Notes: a model not told the origin generated them from the letters alone. A DNA stretch of 64,000 nucleotides from Anaerococcus vaginalis (GCF_000307225.1 NZ_HE978616.1:205173-269172), one strand, 5' to 3'; positions 28,610 to 38,148 are shown, counted from the first letter of the stretch. Translations and numbers: made by a program.

Positions 28610-28787
28610 TATTTATTATTTCAACCTTCGCCTTATAATCATTGATTTTTTTATTAAGTTTGTCATAAATTTCTTTTGCTTCTTTGTAAATTTTAAGGCT
28701 TTTATCTATATTGTCCTTATTATCTTCCAAATCTTTTAGCAAAGATTGCATTTTTTTATAATTTTCTTCAAAAGTGTTATCAATCAT
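28593..28787 (-). CDS. xseB: exodeoxyribonuclease VII small subunit
   Basis: 64-residue helical protein. The pattern TFEENYKKMQSLLKDLEDNKDNIDKSLKIYKEAKEIYDKLNKKI matches XseB, where the usual form is (F)E....L..IV..LE.g...Ledsl..ye.G..L...c. It overlaps xseA by 8 bases and ispA by up to 17. The assignment rests on both pattern and position. Confidence 0.88.
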   Translation of the reverse strand: MIDNTFEENYKKMQSLLKDLEDNKDNIDKSLKIYKEAKEIYDKLNKKINDYKAKVEIINNDENE

Positions 28788-29958
28788 AAATCTCAGCTTT
28801 CACTTCTCCGTCACTAAAAATAATACTAATTTTGTCCTTGTTTTTTATAGAGTGCTTAGAATAAATAAAATCACCCTTTAAATCCTTAACAAAAATACTT
28901 TTTTTCCTAACATCAAGAATTGATTTTAAAGAATCAAGTCTATATTTAAGAATAGAAATTTCCTTATCTTTTTCTCCTATACTTTCCTTTATATTGTATT
29001 TTATCTTATCAAAAATATCGTCTAAATTTTTTGATTTTTCTTCAAGTAATTTGTCTAGGCTATAAGAGTTAAGTTTTTCTTTTAAATTTTTAAGTTTCAA
29101 TTCTTTTATTTCTATATTTCTATCAAAAGTCTTTTTTATATCAATAAAGATTTTATTTATATCATCTCTAATTTTTTTGTAATTTCTAACTAAATATGAG
29201 CCTGCCTCTGTTGGAGTTTGTAGGGATAAATCACTAGCCAAATCTGTCAAAGACAAGTCAATTTTATGACCTATTGCAGAAATTATCGGACTTTTTGCTT
29301 GGTATATTTTTTCTACCAAATCTTTTTCATTAAAAACCTTTAAATCTTCCTTGCTACCGCCACCACGAGTTATAACAATAGCATCCAATTTCTTTTCATC
29401 AAGTATATTAATGGCATTAATTATTTCATTTTTGGCACTAAGACCTTGAACTTTTACTGGATACAAATATATATTTATATCTGAAATTTCTTTGTTTATA
29501 ACAGAAAGAAAATCAACTATGGCTGCTGATTTGTCTGAGGTAATAAGGCCAATATTTTTAGGATAGTCGCATATTGTTTTCTTTATACTTTCATCAAAAT
29601 AGCCTTTTTTTATAAATTCTTCTTTTGCTTTTAAAAATTTTAAAAATTCTTCAGAAAGTCCCTTTTTCTCGATATTGTTTACTGATATGGAAATTTTGGA
29701 AAAAAAGCTATTGTATATAAGATTTCCATCTACAATAACTTCATCTCCATTATTATAATCTCCAAAATTTTTATCTTCATAGTAATAAATTACACAATCA
29801 ATAATTTCATTATCTTCTTTTAATGAAAAATATATGTGATTGTGAGAAATTTTATAATTGGCTATTTCACCTTTAATGCTAATATTTTGAAATAAAGGAT
29901 CGTGTTTAAAAGAAGTTTTTATATATTGGTTAAATTGTTTGACACTTAAAGATCTCAA
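28780..29958 (-). CDS. xseA: exodeoxyribonuclease VII large subunit
   Basis: 392 residues. N-terminal OB-fold (SVKQFNQYIKTSFKHDPLFQNISIKGEIANYKISHNHIYFSLKEDNEIIDCV), then the catalytic domain with ICDYPKNIGLITSDKSAAIVDFL (near 115-145), AIVITRGGGSKEDLKVFNEKDLV (near 192-215) and PIISAIGHKIDLSLTDLASDLSLQTPTEAG (near 225-255). Coiled-coil C-terminal region. It follows nusB with a zero-base gap. Intact and of normal length. Confidence 0.95.
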   Translation of the reverse strand: MRSLSVKQFNQYIKTSFKHDPLFQNISIKGEIANYKISHNHIYFSLKEDNEIIDCVIYYYEDKNFGDYNNGDEVIVDGNLIYNSFFSKISISVNNIEKKGLSEEFLKFLKAKEEFIKKGYFDESIKKTICDYPKNIGLITSDKSAAIVDFLSVINKEISDINIYLYPVKVQGLSAKNEIINAINILDEKKLDAIVITRGGGSKEDLKVFNEKDLVEKIYQAKSPIISAIGHKIDLSLTDLASDLSLQTPTEAGSYLVRNYKKIRDDINKIFIDIKKTFDRNIEIKELKLKNLKEKLNSYSLDKLLEEKSKNLDDIFDKIKYNIKESIGEKDKEISILKYRLDSLKSILDVRKKSIFVKDLKGDFIYSKHSIKNKDKISIIFSDGEVKAEIYD

Positions 29959-30348
29959 TTATTTTCTCTTTTCTGCAATTTTTCCTAATACACTATTGAT
30001 AAACTTATAACCGTCACTTGTAGAATATTCTTTAGCTATATTTACTGCTTCATTTATAGATACACTTACTGGAATATCTAAATTTTCAATTTCATTTACA
30101 CTCAAAAATAAAATTGCCCTATCAACTTTGGAAAGTCTTTTTAGTGCCTGATTTCCTATTTGATTTGTAATTATATTTTCCAATTTATCGAAATTTTCTA
30201 TATATGATTTTATGGACATATACAAAAAAGAATCATTCTTTAATTCTATTTCATGATTAATGAAGGCTTGGTCTATATCCTTAATACTTTTTATTTGATT
30301 TTCAAATATTAATTTAAAAGCCCAGTCTCTTTGATTTTTTCTATTCAT
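29959..30348 (-). CDS. nusB: transcription antitermination factor NusB
   Basis: 129 residues. Start NRKNQRDWAFKLIFENQI and C-terminal IPVSVSINEAVNIAKEYSTSDGYKFINSVLGKIAEK match NusB, which binds boxA RNA in rRNA leaders together with S10. The RVDRAIL block appears as LSKVDRAILFLSVNEI. Its start overlaps the last base of the Asp23 gene stop region, in the usual asp23-nusB-xseA order. Confidence 0.93.
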   Translation of the reverse strand: MNRKNQRDWAFKLIFENQIKSIKDIDQAFINHEIELKNDSFLYMSIKSYIENFDKLENIITNQIGNQALKRLSKVDRAILFLSVNEIENLDIPVSVSINEAVNIAKEYSTSDGYKFINSVLGKIAEKRK

Positions 30349-30656
30349 TATATTACTAAACTATTTACTTCTACATTAACTCTTTTTACAGTTAAACCAG
30401 TCATTGTTTCAACTTGTCTTTTTACATTTTCTTGGACGCTTTTTATGGTTTTTCTAACATTTACATCTGAACTTAGCAAAAGATTTAAGTCTACAATTAC
30501 AGATCCATCTATAATAGAAATTTTCGTATTATTTTTTGCTTCTTTGCTAGAGTTTGATTCAATTACCCCACTAACTTCGCTACAAGCCTTACTAGCTATA
30601 GCCTCAATGGTTTCGTTGGCAATTTTTACACTTCCAAAATTAAATGCTCTTGTCAT
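30348..30656 (-). CDS. Asp23/Gls24 family envelope-stress protein
   Basis: About 102 residues from the ATG at 30656, which has AGGAG in front; a longer in-frame start at 30704 would overlap the efp gene and has no ribosome site. Features of the family are VKIANETIEAIASKACSEVSGVIE (near 8-31) and the repeated ISIIDGSVIVDLNLLL strand pattern followed by VQENVKRQVETMTGLTVKRVNVEV. Such proteins are small cytoplasmic or membrane-associated factors linked to cell envelope homeostasis. This is the copy next to nusB (YqhY type); a second copy lies at 37621-37974. Confidence 0.87.
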   Translation of the reverse strand: MTRAFNFGSVKIANETIEAIASKACSEVSGVIESNSSKEAKNNTKISIIDGSVIVDLNLLLSSDVNVRKTIKSVQENVKRQVETMTGLTVKRVNVEVNSLVI

Positions 30657-30666
30657 TATATCTCCT

Positions 30667-31224
30667 TTATACTCTGGATAAATATTCCCCTTTTCTTGTA
30701 TCAATTTTTATAATATCTCCCTCATTTACAAAAACTGGTACATTTATAATAGCTCCAGTTTCAACTTCTGCAGGCTTTGTTACATTTGTAGCTGTATCGC
30801 CCTTAACTGCTGGTTCAGTTTTTATAACTTCAAGTTCTACAAAATTTGGCGCTTCAATAGAGAAAGGTTTATTTTTATAAAATCTCATTGTTGCTGTATC
30901 ATTTTCTTTTATATATGCTATAGCTTCAGCTACTGCATCTTTATCAACAGGAATTTGTTCAAAAGTTTCTGGATCCATAAAATAATATAGGTGTCCATCG
31001 TTGTATAAGTATTGCATTTCTTTTGTAGAAATTATAGCTTGTTCAAACTTTTCATTTGGGTTAAAAGTTACATCCTTATTTCCACCTTGCATTACAGATT
31101 TTATTTTTGCCCTTACAAAAGCTGCACCCTTTCCTGGTTTTACGTGTTGGAAATCAATTACTTGATAAACATCCCCATCATATTCAAAAGTTATTCCTTT
31201 TCTTAAATCATTTGCTGATATCAT
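30667..31224 (-). CDS. efp: translation elongation factor P
   Basis: Relieves ribosome stalling at polyproline stretches. 185 residues. Start [41 protein letters not shown], with the loop HVKPGKGAA whose lysine 32 region is the site modified in other bacteria, and the C-terminal [27 protein letters not shown]. First gene of a 16-gene minus-strand run down to ispH-rpsA. AGGAGG precedes the start, and a TATAAT lies about 30 bases upstream. Confidence 0.96.
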   Translation of the reverse strand: MISANDLRKGITFEYDGDVYQVIDFQHVKPGKGAAFVRAKIKSVMQGGNKDVTFNPNEKFEQAIISTKEMQYLYNDGHLYYFMDPETFEQIPVDKDAVAEAIAYIKENDTATMRFYKNKPFSIEAPNFVELEVIKTEPAVKGDTATNVTKPAEVETGAIINVPVFVNEGDIIKIDTRKGEYLSRV

Positions 31225-31252
31225 AAATCCTCCTAATCGGTCTTTTTCTAAT

Positions 31253-31281
31253 ATTATACCACTTTTATAAAAATTTTTAAA
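31253..31281 (-). promoter_or_regulatory. probable promoter of efp operon
   Basis: Perfect TATAAT on the minus strand (31253-31258) with a weak TTTAAA 17 bases upstream (31276-31281). Located 29 bases before the efp start, and it is the only good -10 box in this intergenic space facing efp. Confidence 0.5.
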
Positions 31282-31341
31282 TTCAAATGTAAAATTATGT
31301 AATAATTAGAAATATTTTTCCACTTTATTTTTTTAATTTGA

Positions 31342-31347
31342 TATAAT
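31342..31347 (+). promoter_or_regulatory. -10 box of tmcAL
   Basis: TATAAT in GATATAATATAAAAAGGAG, 17 bases before the tmcAL start codon; the -35 region is weak. The RNA leader would be very short, with the AAGGAG site near its 5' end. Confidence 0.5.
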
Positions 31348-31363
31348 ATAAAAAGGAGATTTT

Positions 31364-32539
31364 ATGAAAAAATTAGCAATAATATCAGAATACAATCCAT
31401 TTCACAATGGACACAATTATATACAAAAAAAAGCCAGAGAAATAACAAAAGCAGATATTATTATTTCAATTATGAGTGGAGATTTTGTCCAAAGAGGTGA
31501 AGCTAGCATAATAGATAAATACAAAAGAGCAAATTCAGCAATGATTTCAGCAGATATAATAATAGAAATGCCATCATTTATTTCCCTACAAGCTGCAAAC
31601 TTATTTGCCAAAAAAAATATAGAAATTTTAAGCAAATTAAAAATAGATTATCTAGCTTTTGGAATCGAAAATATCAATGAAGATGAATTTTTTTATTCTT
31701 GCAAAAAAATTTTTGAAAATGAAAATGAAATAAATAAAAATATAAAAAATTCACTAGATCAAGGAATGTCCTATGCAAAAGCATCCTACCTTGCTTCAAT
31801 AAAATATATAAAAAATAATAAGTTTTTTTCTGCAAATAATATTCTTGCCCTAGAATACCAAAGAGCAATCAAAAATTTAAAGTCCAATATAAAGGCAGTT
31901 CCTATTAAAAGACTTAAAAGTATGAATAAAGATGAAAATTTAGAGGATGATTTTTTCGCTTCATCAAGCTCAATTAGAAATAATATAGACAAGAAAAAAA
32001 TACAAGAATACCTGCCAAAAAATTCATACAATTTTCTAAAAGAATTTAAAAAAGAATATTCTTTTTTTCCAAACAACAATTTTTTATACGAATTATTTAG
32101 GTATAAAATTTTAATCGAAGAAAAAAATATGACAGATATTTTATGTTTTGAAGAAGGAATGGATAAGCATCTTAAAAAAATTGCAAAAGAAAGTATTTTT
32201 TATGAAGATTTTATAAAAAATGCAACAAGCCAAAGATTTACAAGTTCAAGAATAAAAAGGCTAATGCTTAATTATCTATTAGACAATAAAACTTACCTAA
32301 ATGATATAGACCTTAACTTTATCAAAGTCCTTGCCTTTAATGAAAATTCAAAACTTTTATTAAGAAATACTGACCTTAATGTAATAATACAAAAAAAAGA
32401 CACTAAAAAATTAAATAAAGAAAATAAAATAATATATGATCAAATTATTAAGGCATCTAACCTATATTCATTAATCATAGGAAGAAATCTTGATTATGAT
32501 TACAAGAAAAAAGTTTCAATAAAAAAATCCTCATTTTAG
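31364..32539 (+). CDS. tmcAL: tRNA(Met) cytidine acetate ligase
   Basis: Acetylates the wobble cytidine of elongator tRNA-Met using acetate and ATP. 391 residues. Nucleotidyltransferase-like N-terminus IISEYNPFHNGHNYIQKKA (residues 6-24) with the HxGH-type HNGH motif, DIIISIMSGDFVQRGEASIIDKYKRA (near 29-54), and SSSSIRNNI (near 198). Downstream is a helical domain with KNATSQRFTSSRIKRLMLNYLL. Length and motif order match YlbM/TmcAL. It is transcribed opposite to both neighbours. Its last codons and stop are inside a terminator hairpin. Confidence 0.9.
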   Translation: MKKLAIISEYNPFHNGHNYIQKKAREITKADIIISIMSGDFVQRGEASIIDKYKRANSAMISADIIIEMPSFISLQAANLFAKKNIEILSKLKIDYLAFGIENINEDEFFYSCKKIFENENEINKNIKNSLDQGMSYAKASYLASIKYIKNNKFFSANNILALEYQRAIKNLKSNIKAVPIKRLKSMNKDENLEDDFFASSSSIRNNIDKKKIQEYLPKNSYNFLKEFKKEYSFFPNNNFLYELFRYKILIEEKNMTDILCFEEGMDKHLKKIAKESIFYEDFIKNATSQRFTSSRIKRLMLNYLLDNKTYLNDIDLNFIKVLAFNENSKLLLRNTDLNVIIQKKDTKKLNKENKIIYDQIIKASNLYSLIIGRNLDYDYKKKVSIKKSSF

Positions 32540-32554
32540 AGGATTTTTATTTTT
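32521..32554. terminator. bidirectional terminator overlapping tmcAL stop codon
   Basis: AAAAATCCTC (32523-32532), loop, GAGGATTTTT (32539-32548). T and A tracts on both sides let it end tmcAL (plus) and the coaD-operon end gene (minus). The stem contains the tmcAL stop codon, and the minus-strand stop codon lies at its edge. Confidence 0.85.
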
Positions 32555-33029
32555 GATTTAATATATGTTGTTTATTTTTTTCCAATGATTGAGCCAGTTG
32601 ATTGAAATTTTCACTTGATTTTGTAAATAATTGGTCAATGTATTGGTATGATTGTTGTTTAATTTTGTTTGCTTCTTGGCTAGCTTCTTCAAGAATTCTT
32701 TGTGCTTCTTGTTTAGCTTGTGTTGTTATTTGATGTTCTGAAATCATTCTTTGATATTGGTTTTTAGCTTGTTCTTTGAAATTTTTTATTTCATTATTTG
32801 CATTTTCGACTTTTGATTTTGCTTCATTTTCAGCTTCTTGCAAAATTCTTTCTTTTTCATCATTTATCCATTGAGCATTTTTAATTTCTGTTGGAAGAGA
32901 ATCTCTCATATCCCTAACTATTTCAAAAATTTCGTCTGGATCAACAGAAACCTTTCTTGAAAATGGAACTGAACTAGCATTATCCATTATATCTTCAATT
33001 TCATCAATAAGTTCATTAATATTTGCCAT
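32547..33029 (-). CDS. coiled-coil protein of unknown function, downstream of coaD
   Basis: 160 residues. The N-terminal MANINELIDEIEDIMDNASSVPFSRKVSVDPDEIFEIVRDMRDSLP looks folded. Residues 50-160 are a long charged coiled coil rich in glutamine, glutamate and asparagine (for example AKQEAQRILEEASQEANKIKQQS). Clostridial genomes often carry such a protein after coaD, annotated loosely as an ATPase or DivIVA-like; I see no nucleotide-binding motif. The coil resembles DivIVA or V-ATPase H-type helices in composition only. It overlaps coaD by 14 bases and ends at a terminator, so it is the last gene of the fakA-recG-rsmD-coaD run. Confidence 0.7.
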   Translation of the reverse strand: MANINELIDEIEDIMDNASSVPFSRKVSVDPDEIFEIVRDMRDSLPTEIKNAQWINDEKERILQEAENEAKSKVENANNEIKNFKEQAKNQYQRMISEHQITTQAKQEAQRILEEASQEANKIKQQSYQYIDQLFTKSSENFNQLAQSLEKNKQHILNQK

Positions 33030-33521
33030 TATTTTTTCCTCCTAGATTATTTTTTTCATATATAGCTTTTTTTACATTTTTTGATACAAATTTAGATACA
33101 TCTCCACCAAAACTAGCTAGCTCTCTTATTCCGCTTGAACTTATAAATGAGAATTTCGGGTCAGAAAGTAAAAATATAGTCTCAAGGTCTGGATAAAGCT
33201 CAGTATTAAATTGAGCTATATTCATTTCATATTCATAATCAGCAATAGCTCTAATTCCTCTAGCTACAATTTTTGAATTTTCTTTTTTGCAAAGTCAACT
33301 AATAAACCTTCAAACGTTTTTACTTTTACATTTTCTAATTTATATTCTTCAATATCTTTTTCTATCAATTGTTTTCTCTCTTTAATTGAGAAAAGAGAGT
33401 GCTTGGCTTCATTTATCAATATAGCAATGACTACCTCATCAAACATATTATTTAATCTTTTTATTATGTCTAAATGTCCGATTGTAATAGGATCGAAGCT
33501 ACCTGGATATATCACTTTCAT
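33016..33521 (-). pseudogene. coaD: phosphopantetheine adenylyltransferase, frameshifted
   Basis: Fourth step of coenzyme A synthesis. Two frames together give about 168 residues. The first has IYPGSFDPITIGHLDIIKR (residues 4-22, with the GH of the nucleotidyltransferase motif) and ends in VDFAKKK. The second continues as ARGIRAIADYEYEMNIAQFNTELYPDLETIFL and SFISSSGIRELASFGGDVS. A single missing base near 33278-33288 (runs of four and six T) would restore KKKNSKIVARGIRA. CoaD is normally essential and no second copy is seen here, so a sequencing indel is more likely than true loss. The start overlaps rsmD by 23 bases. Confidence 0.88.
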
Positions 33522-34059
33522 AGCAATAAATTTTTATGATTTTCCTTCCATATTTTTTTTCTTTAATCAATTTTAAATTAGTCATATGAGAAAAATCAAT
33601 ATTCCTATCTGATTCGCTTATTATTATACCATTTTTATTCAACAAATGGTAGGCTAATATAGTTTCAAGACTAATTTTTAAATAATCTTCTTTGTAGGGA
33701 GGATCCAGATATATGTAATCGAAAGTCTTATTATTTTCTTTTAAAATTTCTAAAACTTTCCTAAAATCCCCTCTTATACTTACTGTATTTTCACTTTTTG
33801 TTTTTTCAATATTTTCTTTGAGTATTTTATAATTAGAATTATTTAATTCTCCAAAAACAACTTCTTTTGCACCATGGGATAAAAATTCTATGCCCATTTG
33901 TCCTGTGCAAGAAAATAAATCAAGAACTGTAAAATCTTTTTTGTAGGGAAAAAGCATTGCCATTACAGCTTCTTTTACCTTATTATCAGTAGGTCTTGAA
34001 TTATTTGATTTTGGTGATTTTAAATTAAATCCCTTATATTTTCCAGCAACTACTCTCAT
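33499..34059 (-). CDS. rsmD: 16S rRNA (guanine(966)-N(2))-methyltransferase
   Basis: 186 residues. Family start MRVVAGKYKGFNLKSPKSNNSRPTDNKVKEAVMAML. SAM-binding VLDLFSCTGQMGIEFLSHGAKEV (near 46-68; usual form DLFAGSGaLGiEALSRGA, with cysteine and threonine replacing glycine and serine here), and the catalytic DPPY in YIYLDPPYKEDY (near 118). It lies between recG and coaD; rsmD-coaD pairing is common in Firmicutes. Start overlaps the recG stop by one base. Confidence 0.92.
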   Translation of the reverse strand: MRVVAGKYKGFNLKSPKSNNSRPTDNKVKEAVMAMLFPYKKDFTVLDLFSCTGQMGIEFLSHGAKEVVFGELNNSNYKILKENIEKTKSENTVSIRGDFRKVLEILKENNKTFDYIYLDPPYKEDYLKISLETILAYHLLNKNGIIISESDRNIDFSHMTNLKLIKEKKYGRKIIKIYCYESDISR

Positions 34060-36036
34060 TAATTTAATACTATCCTTTTATCTATATTAAAATATTTTTC
34101 CAAGTAAGTAAAATTTACACCATCAAAATTATTATTTTTTAAATAAGTAAAAATTTTAAAACAAAGATCTATTTCATCTTCTTTTAGATTAAAATAATTC
34201 ATATCATCAAGATTCTTACCGTGTTGGATTGTAGATAAAATTTTACCTGCTCCTCTTAATTTTAAATCTTTTTTTGCTATCTCAAAACCATCATTTGAAT
34301 TTTTTATAATGTTTAACTTGGATCTTTCATCAATTTTTTTGCTTACCAAATAACAATAGGATTTATGTTTTCCCCTTCCTATTCTTCCCCTAAGTTGGTG
34401 AAGGGATGATAAGCCAAAATTATTTGCATTGTAAATAATCATACAATTTGCATTAGAAACATCTATCCCAACTTCAATAACTGTTGTAGAAATCAAAATG
34501 TCTATTTTCCCATCTGAAAAATCCTTCAATATCTGTTCTTTTTGTTCTGCCTTTAATTTCCCATGAAGTTTTTCTATACGAGCATTTTTGATTTTTTTCT
34601 TATATCTTTTATATAGATTTTCTACACAATTTTCATCATCACTATCAATTGAATCACTTACAATATAAACTTGCCTTCCATCTTTTACGAAATCATAAAT
34701 TTTAGCAAATAAAATCTCTTCCATTGACAAAAGAACAAGTTCGGTCATAATTTCTCCTCTCCCCTTTGGAAGATCTGTTATTTGAGATAGGTCCAATAGT
34801 TTTTTCATCTTCAAAAAAAGAGTCCTTGGTATAGGGGTAGCTGTCATTGTTAGATAATTTGCATCATTACCTTTTTCATAAAGGGCCTGCCTTTGTCTAA
34901 CTCCAAACCTATGTTGCTCATCAGCAACTATTAATTTCAAATTTTTAAATTCTACATCCTCAACAATAAGTGCATGAGTTCCAATAACTATATCTACTTG
35001 ACCATTTTTGACTTTTTCTTTAATTTCATCCTTATTTTTAACAGACGAAGTCAAAAGACAAACTTTTAAACCAAAATATTCAATTAGTTTTTTATTTTTT
35101 CAAATTGTTGGATAGCCAAAACTTCTGTAGGAACCATCATACAAGTTTGATAAGAATTTAAGGAAAAAATAATCATAGCAATTAGAGCAACTATAGTTTT
35201 TCCACTTCCAACATCACCACACAAGAGCCTATTCATAATAGATTTGCCAGTACAATCATCTAATATTTCAAGTAAAGCCTTATATTGACTAGAAGTTAAG
35301 TCAAAATCCAATTTATTTAAAATTTTATCCAAATCAAATTTTAATTTTAAATTTTGATAGGAATTTTCTTTTTGCATTATATAAATAAAAATTAATTCCT
35401 TTAGAAAATCAACAATCTTAACTTCACTTTTAGCTTTTTTTAAGCTATCTACACTTGTTGGAAAATGAATTTCCCTAAGATTCGTTATTTTATCAGAAAA
35501 ATGAAATTCATCAAGAATTTTTTTATCTAATAAAAGCTCTTCTTTATCAAAATGCTCCAGTGCTTGACCTATAAAGTCTGACAAATTTTTATTATTTATA
35601 GCCCTAGTTAGAGGGTAAATTGGAACAATATTTCCTATTCTATCATCATCAAGATCAGAAAATTCAGGATTATAGCATTCAAAATCATAACCATTTTTTG
35701 TAACTTTAGTATAAAACTTGTAAATCTTTCCGATTTTTAAAGATCTTGGAGAAAATTTATCATTAAAAAAACTATTTTTATCCTTGTATCTTTTTCACTA
35801 GCATAAAGATAAGAAACAGAAACTTTTTTGCCATAATTCGTGTAAACTTTCGATTCAATTTTCCATTCATAATAATGTTTTTTCCCATCAAGACCATGGG
35901 ATAAATCAAATTTTTTTGACCTATCCTCATACTCCCTTGGATAATAATTATATAAATCTTCTACCTTATAAATAGATAATTTTTCTAAATATTCTTTTTT
36001 CTTTTTCCCTATACCTTTAAGATCTAAAAGATCCAT
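34059..36036 (-). pseudogene. recG: ATP-dependent DNA helicase RecG, two frameshifts
   Basis: Branch-migration helicase for stalled forks. Three frames together encode about 659 residues, full length for the family. Order: LKGIGKKKKEYLEKLSIYKVEDLYNYYPREYEDRSK (N-terminus and wedge), Walker A LLCGDVGSGKTIVALIAM, PTEVLAIQQFE, IVIGTHALI, motif II ADEQHRFGVRQRQAL, MTATPIPRTL and the RecG-typical QLRGRIGRGKHKSYC. Break 1: seven-A run 35765-35771, where one more base gives KIVFFNDKFSPRSLKIG. Break 2: six-T run 35088-35093, where one more base gives EKIKKLIEYFGLKVCLLTSS. Both are single-base losses, and all helicase motifs are otherwise intact. Confidence 0.9.
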
Positions 36037-36041
36037 TTATC

Positions 36042-37613
36042 TTACTCCAAGGTAATTGTGTAATAATATAAAGGTTGTCCACCATAAATTAATTCAACAT
36101 CACAATCTTTGAATTTCTTTTGGGCAAATTTTTGAAGTTTTTTTGCTTCCTTATCATCAATATCTTGACCGTAATATATAGTTAATAGAGACACATCAGA
36201 ATCTACAGCCTTTTCCAAAGTTTCTTTAGCTGTTTTTTCTATAGTTTTCATACTTGTAACAATATTATTATCAACTATCCCAATATATTCATCTTTTCTA
36301 ATTTCTACACCATTTACATTAGTATCCCTAACAGCTATAGTAACTTCACAAACTCTAACATCTTCGATAGCATCATTGAAATTTTCCATATTTTCATCTA
36401 AAGATTCATCTTCATCAAAAGATAAAAGAGCAGAAAAAGATTCAGGAATAGACCTAGTTTCAACAACCTTACAAGTCTTATCAGATAATTCACAAGCTTG
36501 CTTAGCACTCATTATAATATTTTTATTATTAGGGAAAATTATAACATTTTCACTATCAACTTTTTCAATAGCCTTGTATATGTCCTCAGTAGATGGGTTC
36601 ATAGTTTGACCACCAGCAATGATTTTATCAACATTTAAGCTTTCAAAGACCCTATCATAGCCTTCTCCCCTAGAAACTGCAATAAAACCATATTTTTTAG
36701 AAGGCTTTTTATTAACTTTTATATTATTCAAAACTTCAGGATTTGTATTTTCAACGTTCATATTTAAAATTTGACCATAAGAACAAACAAGTTCCAAAAG
36801 CTCCTTTAGGCTATCACAATCAAAAGAGAGTCTTAAAATACCATTTTCAAAATTTTCAGATAAAGAAGTAGAAATCTCATTTAATTTATCAATTAATTCA
36901 TCTTTCTTATCTTCACCAATACTTACACTTACATCAATATTATAATCTTTTGATGGTAAATCCTCGATTTCAATTTCAGATAAGTCTGTTTCAATATCAA
37001 TTTCACCATTTAAAGCTTTTAAAGCTCCTTCAAGTAAAAACATCAAACCTTGTCCACCAGAATCTACAACCTTAGCCTCTTTTAAAACAGGAAGTAAATT
37101 TGGAGTATCAAGTAGGGCTTTTTGACCTGATGCTATAATTTTATATAAATATTTATCAATATCAATATTATTTTCAAAAGAATTATTAGCCTCTTCAGCC
37201 ATAAGTCTTGATACAGTTAAAATAGTACCTTCAGTAGGTTTCATTACTGCCTTATAAGCAGTTTTATTAGCAACTTCAAAAATTTCTTTTATACTTTCTG
37301 CATCAATTATGTCTTTTCCCTTTATAGCCTTTGACATACCTCTACAAAGCTGAGATAAAATTACACCAGAATTTCCCCTAGCTCCCATTAAAGTTCCTTG
37401 GCTTAAAGCCTTAGCTATATCATAACAAGAAGAAGATTCTGTTTCCTTTACCCTATCAACACCAGATTTCATTGTCATAGTCATATTAGTACCAGTATCC
37501 CCATCTGGAACCGGAAAAACATTTAAACTATCAACAACATCCCTTTTTTCATTAAGAAGTTCAAAAGCTTTAATAATTATACTTTTGAACTTTTTACTAT
37601 CGATTTTCTTCAT
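36042..37613 (-). CDS. fakA: fatty acid kinase catalytic subunit (DAK2/DhaL-domain, YloV)
   Basis: 523 residues. N-terminal DhaL-type nucleotide domain with SLNVFPVPDGDTGTNMTMTMKSGVDRV (near 28-54) and GARGNSGVILSQLCRGMSKAI (near 78-98); central VVDSGGQGLMFLLEGAL (near 175); C-terminal DegV-like domain ending LIYGGQPLYYYTITLE. In relatives FakA phosphorylates fatty acids presented by FakB (DegV) proteins for phospholipid synthesis. The asp23-fakA-recG order is the standard Firmicutes arrangement (yloU-yloV-recG). No fakB gene in the window. Confidence 0.9.
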   Translation of the reverse strand: MKKIDSKKFKSIIIKAFELLNEKRDVVDSLNVFPVPDGDTGTNMTMTMKSGVDRVKETESSSCYDIAKALSQGTLMGARGNSGVILSQLCRGMSKAIKGKDIIDAESIKEIFEVANKTAYKAVMKPTEGTILTVSRLMAEEANNSFENNIDIDKYLYKIIASGQKALLDTPNLLPVLKEAKVVDSGGQGLMFLLEGALKALNGEIDIETDLSEIEIEDLPSKDYNIDVSVSIGEDKKDELIDKLNEISTSLSENFENGILRLSFDCDSLKELLELVCSYGQILNMNVENTNPEVLNNIKVNKKPSKKYGFIAVSRGEGYDRVFESLNVDKIIAGGQTMNPSTEDIYKAIEKVDSENVIIFPNNKNIIMSAKQACELSDKTCKVVETRSIPESFSALLSFDEDESLDENMENFNDAIEDVRVCEVTIAVRDTNVNGVEIRKDEYIGIVDNNIVTSMKTIEKTAKETLEKAVDSDVSLLTIYYGQDIDDKEAKKLQKFAQKKFKDCDVELIYGGQPLYYYTITLE

Positions 37614-37620
37614 ACTTCAC

Positions 37621-37974
37621 CTAACTTTTTATTCCTTGAACTAAAATATTTACACTTGATACACCAACATTAAGAGAATGTTCAACATTATATTTAACAT
37701 TTTCAATAATATTTTGGCAAACAACTGCAATTCTTACACCATAATTTAAAAATAATGATATATCTATAGTTACAGAACCGTCTATATTTCTAAGAACCCT
37801 TACACCTCTGTTCATATTTTCAATGCCTAAAAGTTTATATAATCCATCTTTTGTACTTCTGCTAGCAAGACCTACAACCCCATAGGATTCCATTACAGAA
37901 GTAGCAGCAATATTTGCAATTACTGTTTCTGAGATACTAACTTTACCGTAATTGTTTTTATATTTAATTGCCAT
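37621..37974 (-). CDS. Asp23/Gls24 family protein (YloU type)
   Basis: About 117 residues from ATG 37974, preceded by AGGAG; the in-frame ATG at 37986 has a poorer site. Family pattern: YGKVSISETVIANIAATSVMESYGVVGLASRS, then GVRVLRNIDGSVTIDISLFLNYGVRIAVVCQNIIENVKYNVEHSLNVGVSSVNILVQGI. First gene of the fakA-recG-rsmD-coaD run. Paralogue of the gene at 30348-30656; the two differ in neighbourhood and probably in function. Confidence 0.88.
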   Translation of the reverse strand: MAIKYKNNYGKVSISETVIANIAATSVMESYGVVGLASRSTKDGLYKLLGIENMNRGVRVLRNIDGSVTIDISLFLNYGVRIAVVCQNIIENVKYNVEHSLNVGVSSVNILVQGIKS

Positions 37975-38148
37975 AAACTCCTCCATTTTATTTTTTATAT
38001 ATAATTTATTATACCATAAATAGAAAATTATTATAATTTTGTCTAAATTTAAAATAACATATTTGTTTTCAAAATTTTTTTAAATTTACTCACACTATAA
38101 TTTTTAAAAATTTTAAAGCAAAAATAAGATGAAAATATTTAAAAGCAC

